A DNA stretch of 64,000 nucleotides, taken from contig CBDBKC010000035.1 in the NCBI GenBank assembly GCA_965206655.1, positions 124,001-188,000 on the forward strand, read 5' to 3'. Below the pieces are notes generated by a model, which was not told the DNA's origin, did not search any database, and saw only the letters and a program-made list of their open reading frames with translations. The translations under genes were made by a program, and so were the position numbers. This DNA is from JAPPLB01 sp965206655. GTDB lineage: Bacteria; Acidobacteriota; Terriglobia; Bryobacterales; UBA6623. Of the stretch, positions 52,181 through 61,009 are shown piece by piece; the first letter of the stretch is position 1; every line of letters begins with the position of its first letter.

Positions 52181-53140
52181 CTAGCGAACTTCGTCCGGGA
52201 GCGGCGCATAGTATCCGCGCCTCACTCGGACTCGGGTGACCTTGTTGACGGCGGTCTTGATCTCGACTTTGTGAAAACTGCCGTCAGCAACGAAATCGGT
52301 TGGCGAGTAAAGAATAAAGTACTGATGGCGTAGCTCGTTGGCGATGTTCGCGAACGATTGTTCGAGATCCTGCGCCTGGAACGGGTGAAACGCCAATCCG
52401 CCCGTTGCCGAGGCAAAGGTGCGCAGTACCTTGTCGCCCGCCTGTTTCTTGCCGCTGCGGTTTGTCGAGATCGTAAAGATAACTGCTTCGGCCTTGTGCG
52501 CCATCTCGAGCGCCATCTCGCGCGTTACGGTACTCTGGTTGTCCTCGCCGTCGCCGATCACGATCAGCGCACGTCGAAACTGTTCGGGCGGCCAATCCTC
52601 CGGCAGCTTGTCGCGGCAGGCGTAATAAATCGCATCGTAAAGCGCCGTTCCGCCACCCGCACGCAAACGGCGTACGCCGTTTGCCAACTTTTCCGGATTG
52701 TTCGTGAAGTCGACCATCAACTCCGCCCGCGTATCGAAGCTCACCAGAAAGGCCTTGTCACGACCCTCGCGCAAGACCCCTCGGATAAACTCAATCGCCG
52801 CCTCCTGCTCAAACCGGAACCGGTCGCGAACGCTGTTGCTGGCATCCACTACGATGCCAATCCGCAGCGGCAGGTCACTCTCGCGCACGAACTCACGAAT
52901 GTCCTGCTGCTTCTTGTTATCGAACACGCGAAAATCCTCGCGGTCGAGATTCGTGATGAAACGGTTCTTCTTGTCCGTCACCGTGAACAGCAACGGTACC
53001 CGCGAGACCTCCACGCGAATCGTCGTATCAAGGTCTAGTATCGGCGCAACCTGTTGAGGAGCGTTCTTGCCGTCCTGCGCCGCCAGCGGCAGGGCGCAGA
53101 AAGCCAAGACGGCGTATAACAACTTGGTGCGATCAATCAT
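52181..53140 (-). CDS. VWFA-related exported protein (acidobacterial type)
   Basis: 319 residues. A signal peptide (LLYAVLAFCALPLAAQ) is followed by a beta domain (VEVSRVPLLFTVTDKKNRFITNLDREDFRVFDNKKQQDI) and a von Willebrand A domain (about 85-290). The MIDAS metal site is complete: DASNS (DxSxS, about 98-102), Thr in AGGGTALYDAI, and Asp in IGDGEDN. The combination of beta domain plus VWA is the VWFA-related family described from Acidobacteria (TIGR03436-like). Members probably bind proteins or divalent cations outside the cytoplasm; function is not established. Its gene lies between recA and an RluD-type gene on the same strand, 15 bases after the latter. Confidence 0.9.
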   Translation of the reverse strand: MIDRTKLLYAVLAFCALPLAAQDGKNAPQQVAPILDLDTTIRVEVSRVPLLFTVTDKKNRFITNLDREDFRVFDNKKQQDIREFVRESDLPLRIGIVVDASNSVRDRFRFEQEAAIEFIRGVLREGRDKAFLVSFDTRAELMVDFTNNPEKLANGVRRLRAGGGTALYDAIYYACRDKLPEDWPPEQFRRALIVIGDGEDNQSTVTREMALEMAHKAEAVIFTISTNRSGKKQAGDKVLRTFASATGGLAFHPFQAQDLEQSFANIANELRHQYFILYSPTDFVADGSFHKVEIKTAVNKVTRVRVRRGYYAPLPDEVR

Positions 53141-53155
53141 CGCGGGTCGCCATTA

Positions 53156-54121
53156 TTATAGCCCCAGTTTCCGTGCCAACTCTGTGAAGTCATTGTCCAA
53201 CTGGGCGGTCACGGCCAGCGCTTCTCCCGTACGCGGTTGGTCGAAACAAATCTCTTGCGCGTGCAGGTAGTAGCGTTCGAGCGGTCCCAGTTCCGCCAGC
53301 GACGGCGCGGCTCCATAGAGGCGGTCGCCCACGACCGGGTTCCCGATTTCCGACAGGTGAACCCGAATCTGATGCGTCCGTCCGGTCGCGATTCGTAGTT
53401 CGACCAGCGCAAAATCCTGCGACCGGGCGAGTACTCGAAAATCCGTCTGCGCCTTCCGCCCCGGTCGCCGGGCCGTCATCCGAACCCGCGCCCTCAGGTC
53501 TCGCGCAACTGGCATCTCGAGCCGCGTCCAGCGGACTCCCTCGGTCACGGCCGGCCGGCCGCGACTCGCGTGCTTGTCGGGATCGCCCTGGACGAGTGCC
53601 CAATAGGTCTTACGCACTTTCCGCGTTTGAAACTGTCGCGCCAGCGCTTGGTGAGCCGCGTCATGCTTCGCGGCCAGAATCACCCCGCTCGTAAATCGGT
53701 CCAGCCGATGCACGATGCCCGGCCGTAACTCGCCTCCTACACTCGACAACTTCCCGAAGTGAAAAAGCAAGGCGTTGACCAATGTCCCTTGCGACCGACC
53801 GGCACCCGCGTGAACGATCATCCCCGCCGGCTTGTTCACCGCCACCAAGTCATCGTCTTCGTACAAGATGTCGAGCGAAATCTCCTCGGGCTGCGCCCTG
53901 AGCGGTCGAGCCGGAGCCGGGTCGACTGTCACCATCGCCCGCACCTTCAGCTTCACCGACGCTTTGGCGGCTCGCCCGTCCACGGCCACTCTTGCACCGC
54001 GAATCCACTCTTGAATCCGCGCCCGGCTCGTCTCCGGCATCTGTTCGACCAAGAAGCGGTCCAAGCGTTGGCCTTCATCCGCCGCCGCAACTTCAAACGT
54101 CACCCCTTCAATGGACCACAA
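53156..54121 (-). CDS. RluA/RluD-family 23S rRNA pseudouridine synthase
   Basis: 321 residues from a TTG at 54121 with AGGGGAC just upstream. An S4 RNA-binding domain (about 18-75, QRLDRFLVEQMPETSRARIQEWI) is followed by the catalytic domain with LDILYEDDDLVAVNKPAGMIVHAGAG and GIVHRLDRFTSGVILAAK, where Asp of RLDR is the catalytic nucleophile. The family with an S4 domain includes RluC and RluD, which convert uridines of 23S rRNA to pseudouridine; the sequence is closer to RluD in domain content but I would not assign the site. Cytoplasmic. Confidence 0.92.
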   Translation of the reverse strand: MWSIEGVTFEVAAADEGQRLDRFLVEQMPETSRARIQEWIRGARVAVDGRAAKASVKLKVRAMVTVDPAPARPLRAQPEEISLDILYEDDDLVAVNKPAGMIVHAGAGRSQGTLVNALLFHFGKLSSVGGELRPGIVHRLDRFTSGVILAAKHDAAHQALARQFQTRKVRKTYWALVQGDPDKHASRGRPAVTEGVRWTRLEMPVARDLRARVRMTARRPGRKAQTDFRVLARSQDFALVELRIATGRTHQIRVHLSEIGNPVVGDRLYGAAPSLAELGPLERYYLHAQEICFDQPRTGEALAVTAQLDNDFTELARKLGL

Positions 54122-54314
54122 ACCGTCCCCTGGCGTGTGCCGCTGCGTTCCTACGCAAAACCCAATCGCTATGCTGAATTCCGTAGGCGGAGGCGAAAGC
54201 GGTATCCCCTCCGGTGACGAATTCGTCGTGTTGGCATTACCCTAAGAATCGCACGGAGGCCGCGCGGGAAGTGTGACGCGCCGAACCGTCAACCGCTATC
54301 GCAAGCCCACCCCA

Positions 54315-54839
54315 ATGCGTCGCATCAGCATCCTACTGGCCGCCCTCACCTGCGCGGGGCTTCTCTACTCCCAGGCCGCTGCCCCCGACGGCAAACCCGA
54401 GGCGTTCGAGCCCCCGCCTCCACCTGAGCAGCCTCTGCCCTTTAGCCACAAACTCCACGTCGGACTCGGAGCACAATGCACCGATTGCCACCAGATCAAA
54501 GATCCCGGCTTCCTCGCCGGTTATCCGCCTACAGGCACTTGTATGGCCTGCCACGCCTCCATCAAGACCGAAAGTCCGCACATCCAAAAACTCGCCGCGT
54601 TCGAAAAGCAGAGCAAAGACATCCCGTGGATCAAGGTCTACAAGGTCCCCGACTACGTTTATTTCTCACACGACTATCACCACAACGTAGCCGAGATCGC
54701 CTGCCGGGAATGTCACGGCCCCGTCGCCGAGCGCGAAGCCATCTTTCAGGAAAAGCCCACCAGCATGATCGCTTGCATGGCCTGCCACGACCGCCACAAG
54801 GCCTCCAACGAGTGCAACCTCTGCCACGACGCCCAGTAG
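54315..54839 (+). CDS. Small exported pentaheme cytochrome c
   Basis: 174 residues from ATG 54315, after which MRRISILLAALTCAGLLYSQA is a signal peptide; an open frame from 54273 adds 14 residues. Five heme motifs are seen: CTDCH (55-59), CMACH (76-80), CRECH (130-134), CMACH (154-158) and CNLCH (167-171), with extra His residues (HKLH, HDYHH) for bis-His ligation. The pattern is of the cytochrome c7/c3 and NapC-like class of small multiheme electron carriers. It is followed 59 bases later by a GMC oxidoreductase and its small subunit, so it most likely takes electrons from that flavoprotein. Confidence 0.88.
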   Translation: MRRISILLAALTCAGLLYSQAAAPDGKPEAFEPPPPPEQPLPFSHKLHVGLGAQCTDCHQIKDPGFLAGYPPTGTCMACHASIKTESPHIQKLAAFEKQSKDIPWIKVYKVPDYVYFSHDYHHNVAEIACRECHGPVAEREAIFQEKPTSMIACMACHDRHKASNECNLCHDAQ

Positions 54840-54898
54840 AGGCGCGGGCTAGAATAGAGCCACGTTGGGCTGGCCCCCGCGCCACGTGTTAACCCCGC

Positions 54899-56494
54899 AT
54901 GCCCGCTGAAAAGTTCGATGTCTGTGTGATCGGATCCGGCGCCGCCGGCGGGACCCTCGCCGGCGAGCTCACACGCAGGGGCGCCCGTGTCGCTCTGATC
55001 GAAGCCGGCAAGTACCGCGACCCGTCAAAACTCAGAACCCACGCCTGGCCCTACGACCAAACCAAGCCACCCGACATGCCCTCCGTGACGGTTGATGCCA
55101 AGCGCGAGCCCGTCGCCTACGAAGGAGATCGCATCTCTGTCAGCCGCGGCCGCGTCATCGGCGGCCGTACGACCCACTGGAACGCCGTCGCCCTGCGCTT
55201 CTCCGAAGACGACTTTCGCGAATGGTCCGTCAACGGCATCGAAGAAAACTGGCCCATCACCTACCGAGAGCTCGCACCCTACTACGACCGGGCCGAAGAG
55301 CTCATGGTCGTCTGCGGCACGCGCGAAAACCTCGGAGTCCTACCCGACGGCCGCTTCATCAGACCACTGAGCCTGCGTTGTTCGGAAACCATCCTGGCCC
55401 GCGCCTCCAAAAAGATTGGCATGCGCGTCATCCCTGTTCGCAAGGCGCTCGCCACCGAAGCGGGTCACGGACGCGCGTCGTGTCACTACTGCGGCCATTG
55501 CATGGAAGGCTGCGGCGTGTCGGCGATCTTCAACACCGCCGAGCATGTTATCCCGAAGGCGCGCCAAACCGGCCGTCTCACCCTGCGTAGCGGCTGGATG
55601 GTCCGGGAGCTCCGCACCGGCGACGAAGCCCGCGTCCGTTCCGCCCTCATCTTCGAGCGCGATTCCCGCCGGGAAGAAGAGATCCACGCCGACGTGTTTG
55701 CCGTATGCGGCGGCAACATCGAATCCGCGCGATTGCTCCTGAACTCGCGATCTCCGCGTTTCCCGAACGGTCTAGCCAACAACAACGACGTGGTCGGCCG
55801 CTATCTCCACGGGCACATCACCGGAGAGGTGCAGGGCTATCTCAGGGATCTCGTCGGCACGAAGCCCGGCAATCAGGACGGCGCGCTTGACCACGCCTAC
55901 ATTCCGCGAACCGAATCCGCCGAGGGCGCCGAATACGCCGGAGGCTTTGGGATTCAACTCAACGTGCGCGGCTACATGAGGCCACATCACGCCCGGCATG
56001 TCCCCGGCTTCGGCGGTGAGTTCAAACGGCGTGTCCGCGATCTTCATCCGGCCCACACCTCCGCTTTGGCTTTTGGAAAAGTCGTAGCGCACGCCGACAA
56101 TCGAGTCACTCTCCATCCAACGCGGGTGGACGACTACGGCCTGCCATTACCCCACGTGAACTTCCACTGGCAACCGAACGACGTTGCGATGTACAAGGCC
56201 ATGCTCGACGGATGCCACAAGCTCTACGAAGAAGCAGGCGTCGTATTTCGGGTACAACGCCAGGGCCCGACCGGATTCGCCTCCCACGAAGTCGGCTGCG
56301 TGCGCATGGGAAACGACCCCAAGACGTCCGTGCTTAACAGGTTCAATCAGACACGCGAGGTCAAGAATCTCTTCGTCATTGACGGAAGCAGCTTCACGAC
56401 TTTCCCGGAGAAGAATCCGACACTCACGATCGTTGCGCTCGCCATTCGAGCGGCGGAAAACATCATGCGGATGAAAGACCGAGGGGATGTATAG
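54899..56494 (+). CDS. GMC oxidoreductase, large FAD subunit of a periplasmic dehydrogenase
   Basis: 531 residues. The FAD-binding start VCVIGSGAAGGTLAGEL (about 8-24) and ENWPITYRELAPYYDRAEEL match the GMC clade of gluconate/sorbitol/fructose/glucose dehydrogenase large subunits. A Cys cluster CHYCGHCMEGC (195-205) could hold an iron-sulfur center, as shown for FAD glucose dehydrogenase. The C-terminal active-site blocks are SHEVGCVRMG (His) and TFPEKNPTLTIVALA (Asn). No signal peptide: such subunits are usually carried by the Tat signal of their small partner, which here is the next gene. Substrate is likely a sugar, polyol or sugar acid; not decidable. Runs into the small-subunit gene, 22 bases apart. 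Confidence 0.9.
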   Translation: MPAEKFDVCVIGSGAAGGTLAGELTRRGARVALIEAGKYRDPSKLRTHAWPYDQTKPPDMPSVTVDAKREPVAYEGDRISVSRGRVIGGRTTHWNAVALRFSEDDFREWSVNGIEENWPITYRELAPYYDRAEELMVVCGTRENLGVLPDGRFIRPLSLRCSETILARASKKIGMRVIPVRKALATEAGHGRASCHYCGHCMEGCGVSAIFNTAEHVIPKARQTGRLTLRSGWMVRELRTGDEARVRSALIFERDSRREEEIHADVFAVCGGNIESARLLLNSRSPRFPNGLANNNDVVGRYLHGHITGEVQGYLRDLVGTKPGNQDGALDHAYIPRTESAEGAEYAGGFGIQLNVRGYMRPHHARHVPGFGGEFKRRVRDLHPAHTSALAFGKVVAHADNRVTLHPTRVDDYGLPLPHVNFHWQPNDVAMYKAMLDGCHKLYEEAGVVFRVQRQGPTGFASHEVGCVRMGNDPKTSVLNRFNQTREVKNLFVIDGSSFTTFPEKNPTLTIVALAIRAAENIMRMKDRGDV

Positions 56495-56516
56495 CCGAGG
56501 TTCCAGAGATACCACC

Positions 56517-57026
56517 ATGCCCCATCAACCGACTCGTCGAGAAGCACTCGTCCAGATCACGGCCGCGGTTGGCGCTTCGGCCGCCGTCACATCCTTGCCA
56601 CCGGCGGCCTCTGCTCAGGCAGCCTACGAGCCGAAGGCGCTGACGGGAGAGCAGTTCAAGATCCTCACGGTCGTGGTCGACATGATCATCCCCACAACCG
56701 ACACTCCCGGCGCCGCTGCCGTCGGTGTCGACCGCATGATCGACGAATCACTCGCCGAACAAGACAACGCCCTTGTTCAGTTTCTTGGGGGCTTGAGTCA
56801 ACTAGAGCAGTCCGGTTTCGCGGACCTCGATGCGGCGGATCGCGTCAAACTTCTGCGGGAATACTCCGGGGCCACCGACGCGCGAGGTGACTTCTTCCGT
56901 CTTCTCAAGGGACTCACCGTCGATTACTACTATTCCACCGAAGTCGGACTGATCGACGAACTCGGCTACGCGGGCAACACGGCTCTCGGCAACTTCCGGG
57001 GATGTACCCACGACGAGCACCAGTAG
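56517..57026 (+). CDS. Gluconate 2-dehydrogenase subunit 3-like small subunit
   Basis: About 169 residues from ATG 56517 (MPHQPTRREALVQITAAVGASAAV), a Tat-type signal; an alternative start at 56487 would overlap the previous stop. The mature part (LTGEQFKILTVVVDMIIPTTDTPGAAAVGVDRMIDESL, then YYSTEVGLIDELGYAGN) is the gluconate 2-dehydrogenase subunit 3 family (PF13618-like), which binds the FAD subunit and helps its export. It completes a three-part set with the pentaheme cytochrome and GMC protein. Sequence ends with HDEHQ, a typical tail of the family. Confidence 0.9.
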   Translation: MPHQPTRREALVQITAAVGASAAVTSLPPAASAQAAYEPKALTGEQFKILTVVVDMIIPTTDTPGAAAVGVDRMIDESLAEQDNALVQFLGGLSQLEQSGFADLDAADRVKLLREYSGATDARGDFFRLLKGLTVDYYYSTEVGLIDELGYAGNTALGNFRGCTHDEHQ

Positions 57027-57099
57027 CGGCACGGCCGCACCAGCGACTTCGTTGCTTGAGGGCTCTGCCGGAGATCAATCTGGAGCGATGGAGGCCAAG

Positions 57100-57669
57100 C
57101 TATCTTGGTGTCCACGCATCAATGAACCGCCGGGCCTCGGCAATCTGCTCCGGACTCAGGTCTTCTTCGACCCGGTTCAGCACACTTGAGGCTTGAGAGT
57201 CCCCTTGTGTCGCTGCAAGACTCAGCCAGCGGTACGCCTTGACCTCGTCCCGCCGGACGCCATCGCCCTTGAGGTACATCATCCCTAGGTTGAACTGCGC
57301 CACGGGAAGTCCCTGTTCGGCGGCGAGGCGAACCCACTTCTCGGCCTCGCGGTAGTCTTGAGACACGCCTTGGCCCGTTGCGTACATCACGCCGAGGTTG
57401 AACCGCGCATACGGATGGCCCTGCATCGCGGCCAAGCGGTACCACTTCAGGGCTTGGGAGTAGTCCCGGGCTGTGCCTTCACCGTTCGCATACATCGTTC
57501 CCAGGAGGCCTTGAGCGGCGGCATGCCCATCACTGGCCAACGGCCGGAGCAATTCCAAGGCCGCCCTGTAGTCGCGCCTTAGATAGGCAGCCACTCCACT
57601 CGACGCGACGTCACCTCGGGCGACGCTCGACAGCACGATCAATAGCACACTCAGTACGGCGTGTTTCAC
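57100..57669 (-). CDS. Sel1-repeat exported protein
   Basis: About 189 residues from a GTG at 57669 (VKHAVLSVLLIVLSSVARGD, a signal peptide); the frame reaches 57804 upstream but that part is not coding-like. Sel1-type repeats fill the mature part: AAAQGLLGTMYANGEGTARDYSQALKWYRLAAMQGH, AYARFNLGVMYATGQGVSQDYREAEKWVRLAAEQGL, AQFNLGMMYLKGDGVRRDEVKAYRWLSLAA. Three to four 36-residue helix pairs form a short solenoid for protein binding. Function unspecified. It separates the GMC module from the PQQ module. Confidence 0.85.
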   Translation of the reverse strand: MKHAVLSVLLIVLSSVARGDVASSGVAAYLRRDYRAALELLRPLASDGHAAAQGLLGTMYANGEGTARDYSQALKWYRLAAMQGHPYARFNLGVMYATGQGVSQDYREAEKWVRLAAEQGLPVAQFNLGMMYLKGDGVRRDEVKAYRWLSLAATQGDSQASSVLNRVEEDLSPEQIAEARRFIDAWTPR

Positions 57670-57841
57670 CTCTCGAACTCCCGCGGTCTGGGCACGGCTG
57701 CACGGTAGGCTGGGACGCACCCGGCCCGGCAAGAGCACCGTACCGCGCGGTCTTGAAGAAACTCTGAAGACACTAGTTTGTCGAGCGATGAGTCGGGGTG
57801 GCAATCCGGGCCGGTACTACCTATCCGGCACGCGCGGAGAT

Positions 57842-59437
57842 CTACCGAAGTCCGAAAGCGAAGTAAGCGCTGCCGCCCGAAGTAACCACATATTGCTTCT
57901 CATCCACCAAGAAGGAAATGGGGTTGGAGCGGATCGCGCCGCCGGTCTGAAAGTCCCACAGGGCTTCACCTGTGGCAGCGTCCAGCGCGAAGAAATTGCC
58001 TTCGTTCGAGCCGCCGAACACCAAGCCGCCCGCGGTCGCCATCACGCCTGTCCACAATGGTGACGGCGTTCGAAAATCCCAGGCGCGTTCTCCCGTATCG
58101 GCGTGTAGCGCACGCACGGCGCCCCACGCTTTGTCGCCGTCCAAACGCCGCTCCCCGCCTCCTACGAACACCTTCCCCGGTTCGTACTTCGCCTCGCCCT
58201 TGAAGTAGTACGAGCCCATCTCGCGGACCGGCACGTAGAGCATCTTCGTGATGGGGCTGTAGGACGGGCTCATCCAGTTCGTCGCGCCCTGCAAACTCGG
58301 ATACGTGAGGTTCCCCTCCACCGTCGGCTCTGTATCGGGAATCACGATTGGCCGCCCGTGATCGTCGAGTCCGCCGGCCCAAGTTTGGGTGGAGTATTGC
58401 TTGCCTAAGAGGAACTCGCCTGTCTTGCGGTCGAGCAGGTAATAGAAAGCGTTTCGATTCGCGAAGGCGACAACCTTGCGTATTGCATCGCCCACTCGCG
58501 CCTCGGTTAAGACGGGGATCTGATTCGAGTCCCAATCGTGAACGTCATGGGGCGTGAATTGGAAGTGCCAGCGAATCTTTCCGGTCGAAGCTTCGATCGC
58601 CAGCAGCGAGCAGGTGTAGAGATTGTCGCCGGGCCGCGAGTCGCCGTTCCAATCCGGTCCGGGGTTGCCCGTACCCCAATAGAGCAGGTCAAGTTCAGGA
58701 TCGTATGAGCCGGTCAGCCAGGTTGCGCCGGCGCCTGTCTTCCAACTCTCGCCTCCCCAAGTGTCGTTTCCGAATTCGCCCGGCCCCGGAATCGTAAAGC
58801 TGCGCCACAGCCGCTTGCCCGTCTTGGCATCGTAGGCATCCAGAAAGCCCCGTATACCGGCCTCGCCCCCGCTGATGCCCACAATGATCTTGCCGTCGAT
58901 CGCCAGCGGCGCCGCCGTCAGCGAATACCCCAGCTTGTTCTCCGCGACCTTCACCTTCCAGCGGGGTGTTCCTGACTTCACGTCCAGCGCAATGAGGTGC
59001 GCATCGAGGGTTCCGAAGTAGAGCGTCTCTCCGAGCAGCGCCACGCCGCGATTCGTGCGGCCGAACCCGATTGTCAACACGTCCTTGGGCATCACATGCT
59101 GCCAAGTCCACAGCGGACGCCCCGTCTTCACGTCGAGAGCCGTGACCCGCGCTTCGGGCTCCGTCACATACATGACCCCGTCGGCAACCAGCGGCGTCGT
59201 CTCAATCTGCCCCGAGTCCTCGACCTGATACACCCAAACCGGCCGCAACTCCGATACGTTCTCCGCCGTGATTTGATCCAGTTTCGAGAACCGGCGGCCG
59301 TCGTATGTGCCCGAGTAGGTCAGCCAGGAACCGGGCTCCTCGGCGGCATTCCGCAAGCGCTCGAACGAAACCTGCGCCTGAACCGGCGGCGCTCCGATTG
59401 CCAGCGAGAGAGCCGCGACCCTAAGAAATCTCCTCAC
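57842..59437 (-). CDS. PQQ-dependent alcohol/aldehyde-type dehydrogenase
   Basis: 531 residues with signal peptide (RRFLRVAALSLAIGAPPVQA). An eight-bladed quinoprotein fold is shown by repeated W motifs (GKRLWRSF, GKIRWHFQF, GERAWDF, GEALWDFQTGG). PQQ-site blocks include FGNDTWGGESWKTGAGATWL and TPHDVHDWDSNQIPVL. The presumed catalytic Asp near 301 is followed at +2 by Asp303, the position that ligates a lanthanide in XoxF-type enzymes. The vicinal Cys pair normally found before NRG is absent: the local sequence is TIGFGRTNRGVAL. It oxidises an alcohol or aldehyde in the periplasm and passes electrons to the diheme cytochrome encoded upstream, overlapping by four bases. Confidence 0.9.
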   Translation of the reverse strand: MRRFLRVAALSLAIGAPPVQAQVSFERLRNAAEEPGSWLTYSGTYDGRRFSKLDQITAENVSELRPVWVYQVEDSGQIETTPLVADGVMYVTEPEARVTALDVKTGRPLWTWQHVMPKDVLTIGFGRTNRGVALLGETLYFGTLDAHLIALDVKSGTPRWKVKVAENKLGYSLTAAPLAIDGKIIVGISGGEAGIRGFLDAYDAKTGKRLWRSFTIPGPGEFGNDTWGGESWKTGAGATWLTGSYDPELDLLYWGTGNPGPDWNGDSRPGDNLYTCSLLAIEASTGKIRWHFQFTPHDVHDWDSNQIPVLTEARVGDAIRKVVAFANRNAFYYLLDRKTGEFLLGKQYSTQTWAGGLDDHGRPIVIPDTEPTVEGNLTYPSLQGATNWMSPSYSPITKMLYVPVREMGSYYFKGEAKYEPGKVFVGGGERRLDGDKAWGAVRALHADTGERAWDFRTPSPLWTGVMATAGGLVFGGSNEGNFFALDAATGEALWDFQTGGAIRSNPISFLVDEKQYVVTSGGSAYFAFGLR

Positions 59438-60213
59438 GGCTTCCTCCGCAAACCCGCCACGTACGCCACCAGGTCATCCATCTCCGTGTCCGTTAGCAAA
59501 CCTTCATAGCTCGGCATCAAGCTCTTGCCGAACTCGCGCCGCAACTCGCCCAGGTCGGCTTTGCGGAGCGAGTGGAACCGGTTCGAGCCATCGCGTAACT
59601 GAATTGTTGAGACGTCCTCATTCAGGCGCAGTCCCTCAATCCTCTCTCCATCTCGCGCTATGGCGGTGATGAGCAACTGCCCGTCCGGCAACGCAGCCCC
59701 CGGATCGACCAACGACTCGCGCAGGTGCCGAGGACCGCGAACCTCCCCGATGGTCGTCAAGTCCGGCCCCAGGCTGCCTCCTTCGCCGTCGACGATGTGG
59801 CACCCCGCACAGCCGCCCTTGCCGGCGTAGACATGGCGACCCCGCGCGGCGTTACCGGCCAAATCCCCGCTCTCTACTTTTCCCAGTGAGCGTACGAAGC
59901 CCGCTACCTGCCAAGTCTCGCCTTCCGAGAGCCAGCCTCCGGGCATTTTGCCCGGCACGCCGCCACGGATTATGGAATACAAAGCATCGTTGTCCGTTGC
60001 TCGCGAGAGGAGGGGCTTTTGTAGCGTGGGCCCCGTTCCGCCACCGCCGTCGATGCCGTGACAGAGGGCGCACTGGGCTTTGTAGATCCGCTCTCCTTGC
60101 TCGATGTCAGCGGGAGTCAAAGCGGCGATCGGGTCCGGCTGCGCCGCGGCGGACGATAGCAATCCCGCATAGCTCATCGCGAGCGTAAAGAGCACTTTGG
60201 TGAACTGTCGCAT
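59434..60213 (-). CDS. Diheme cytochrome c, electron acceptor of the PQQ dehydrogenase
   Basis: 259 residues, signal peptide (LFTLAMSYAGLLSSAAAQ). Two class I heme motifs: CALCHGIDGGGG (about residue 48) and CAGCHIVDGEGG (about 135), each with a later Met candidate (PGKMPGG; LMPSYEGLLTD). The first domain is of the cbb3/cytochrome c oxidase cbb3-type or SoxX-like fold, the second a classic small cytochrome, followed by a C-terminal beta segment. It overlaps the PQQ dehydrogenase gene by four bases, so the two act as a unit: substrate oxidation, then electron transfer to the respiratory chain. Confidence 0.9.
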   Translation of the reverse strand: MRQFTKVLFTLAMSYAGLLSSAAAQPDPIAALTPADIEQGERIYKAQCALCHGIDGGGGTGPTLQKPLLSRATDNDALYSIIRGGVPGKMPGGWLSEGETWQVAGFVRSLGKVESGDLAGNAARGRHVYAGKGGCAGCHIVDGEGGSLGPDLTTIGEVRGPRHLRESLVDPGAALPDGQLLITAIARDGERIEGLRLNEDVSTIQLRDGSNRFHSLRKADLGELRREFGKSLMPSYEGLLTDTEMDDLVAYVAGLRRKP

Positions 60214-60366
60214 CGCCTATTGAAGATGGCGCAGTTGTGGCGGGAATGCAAGTAGGCCGCGACGAGAAGGGAGACTCGCGGTGCGGTTTGACGCCCCAGC
60301 TTCGCTCAGTGCTTACTATTACCGCGGCTCGGACAGTCAGACCATGGCCGATGATAGACTCGTGAA

Positions 60367-60990
60367 GTGCCGCTTGCCACAGAAGCGCCTCTGCTGGGCC
60401 TAAGAGCGCTTATCGAGGGAGCCTCTCGAAGTCGGGGCGAGGTCTTGGCCGCCCAGGCGAGGAGCGTGCGATCACTCGTTACGCATGCTTGGCGCCGCGT
60501 CCCTTATTACCGGCGTCTTTTCGAGCGCGCCGGATTCCACCCGAACGACTTCCGCACGCTCGACGATTTGCGCCGAATCCCACTGACCTCCAAGACGGAT
60601 CTTCGGCCGCTACCGGCCACGGAGATTGTGGCGCGGGGCGCGAACCTAGGCAATCTCATCACACGTCACACAAGCGGTTCAACCGGGGAACCCTTGACGA
60701 TTCGAAGATCGGTCTGGGAAGAGCGGCTCCTGCTCGCACTGCGATTACAGGTTTTGCTGCGCGGCGGCATGCGATGGCGAGACCGGCGGGCCTTTGTCGG
60801 CTTATTTCCCTCCGGCCATTCCGGGGCGGGGTCGCCTTTCTACACTCGACTGGGCTTGCTCCACCAGCGGGAGGTCCATTGCCTGATCCCGACAGCGGAA
60901 ATTGTGGCTCAACTGCGGGAGGAGAATCCGGATGTTCTGATTGGGTTTCCGGCGGTGCTTTCCGCAGCTCGATCGTGCCTCGGGGCACTC
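60367..60990 (+). pseudogene. Adenylate-forming enzyme (PaaK/CapK-like), truncated
   Basis: From a GTG at 60367 a coherent coding stretch of about 205 residues reads SLVTHAWRRVPYYRRLFERAGFHP, IPLTSKTDLRP and LITRHTSGSTGEPLTI, which includes the AMP-binding P-loop-like motif TSGSTGEP. This is the N-terminal part of a phenylacetate-CoA ligase/CapK-type adenylate-forming enzyme, normally about 430-450 residues. Around 60990 the similarity stops: the frame then continues through the antisense of the beta-helix gene (stop at 61010 on the other strand) to a fortuitous end at 61116. The catalytic C-terminal half is lost, so the product is inactive. Confidence 0.65.
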
Positions 60991-61009
60991 GGCCGAACTC
61001 AACGCCCCG

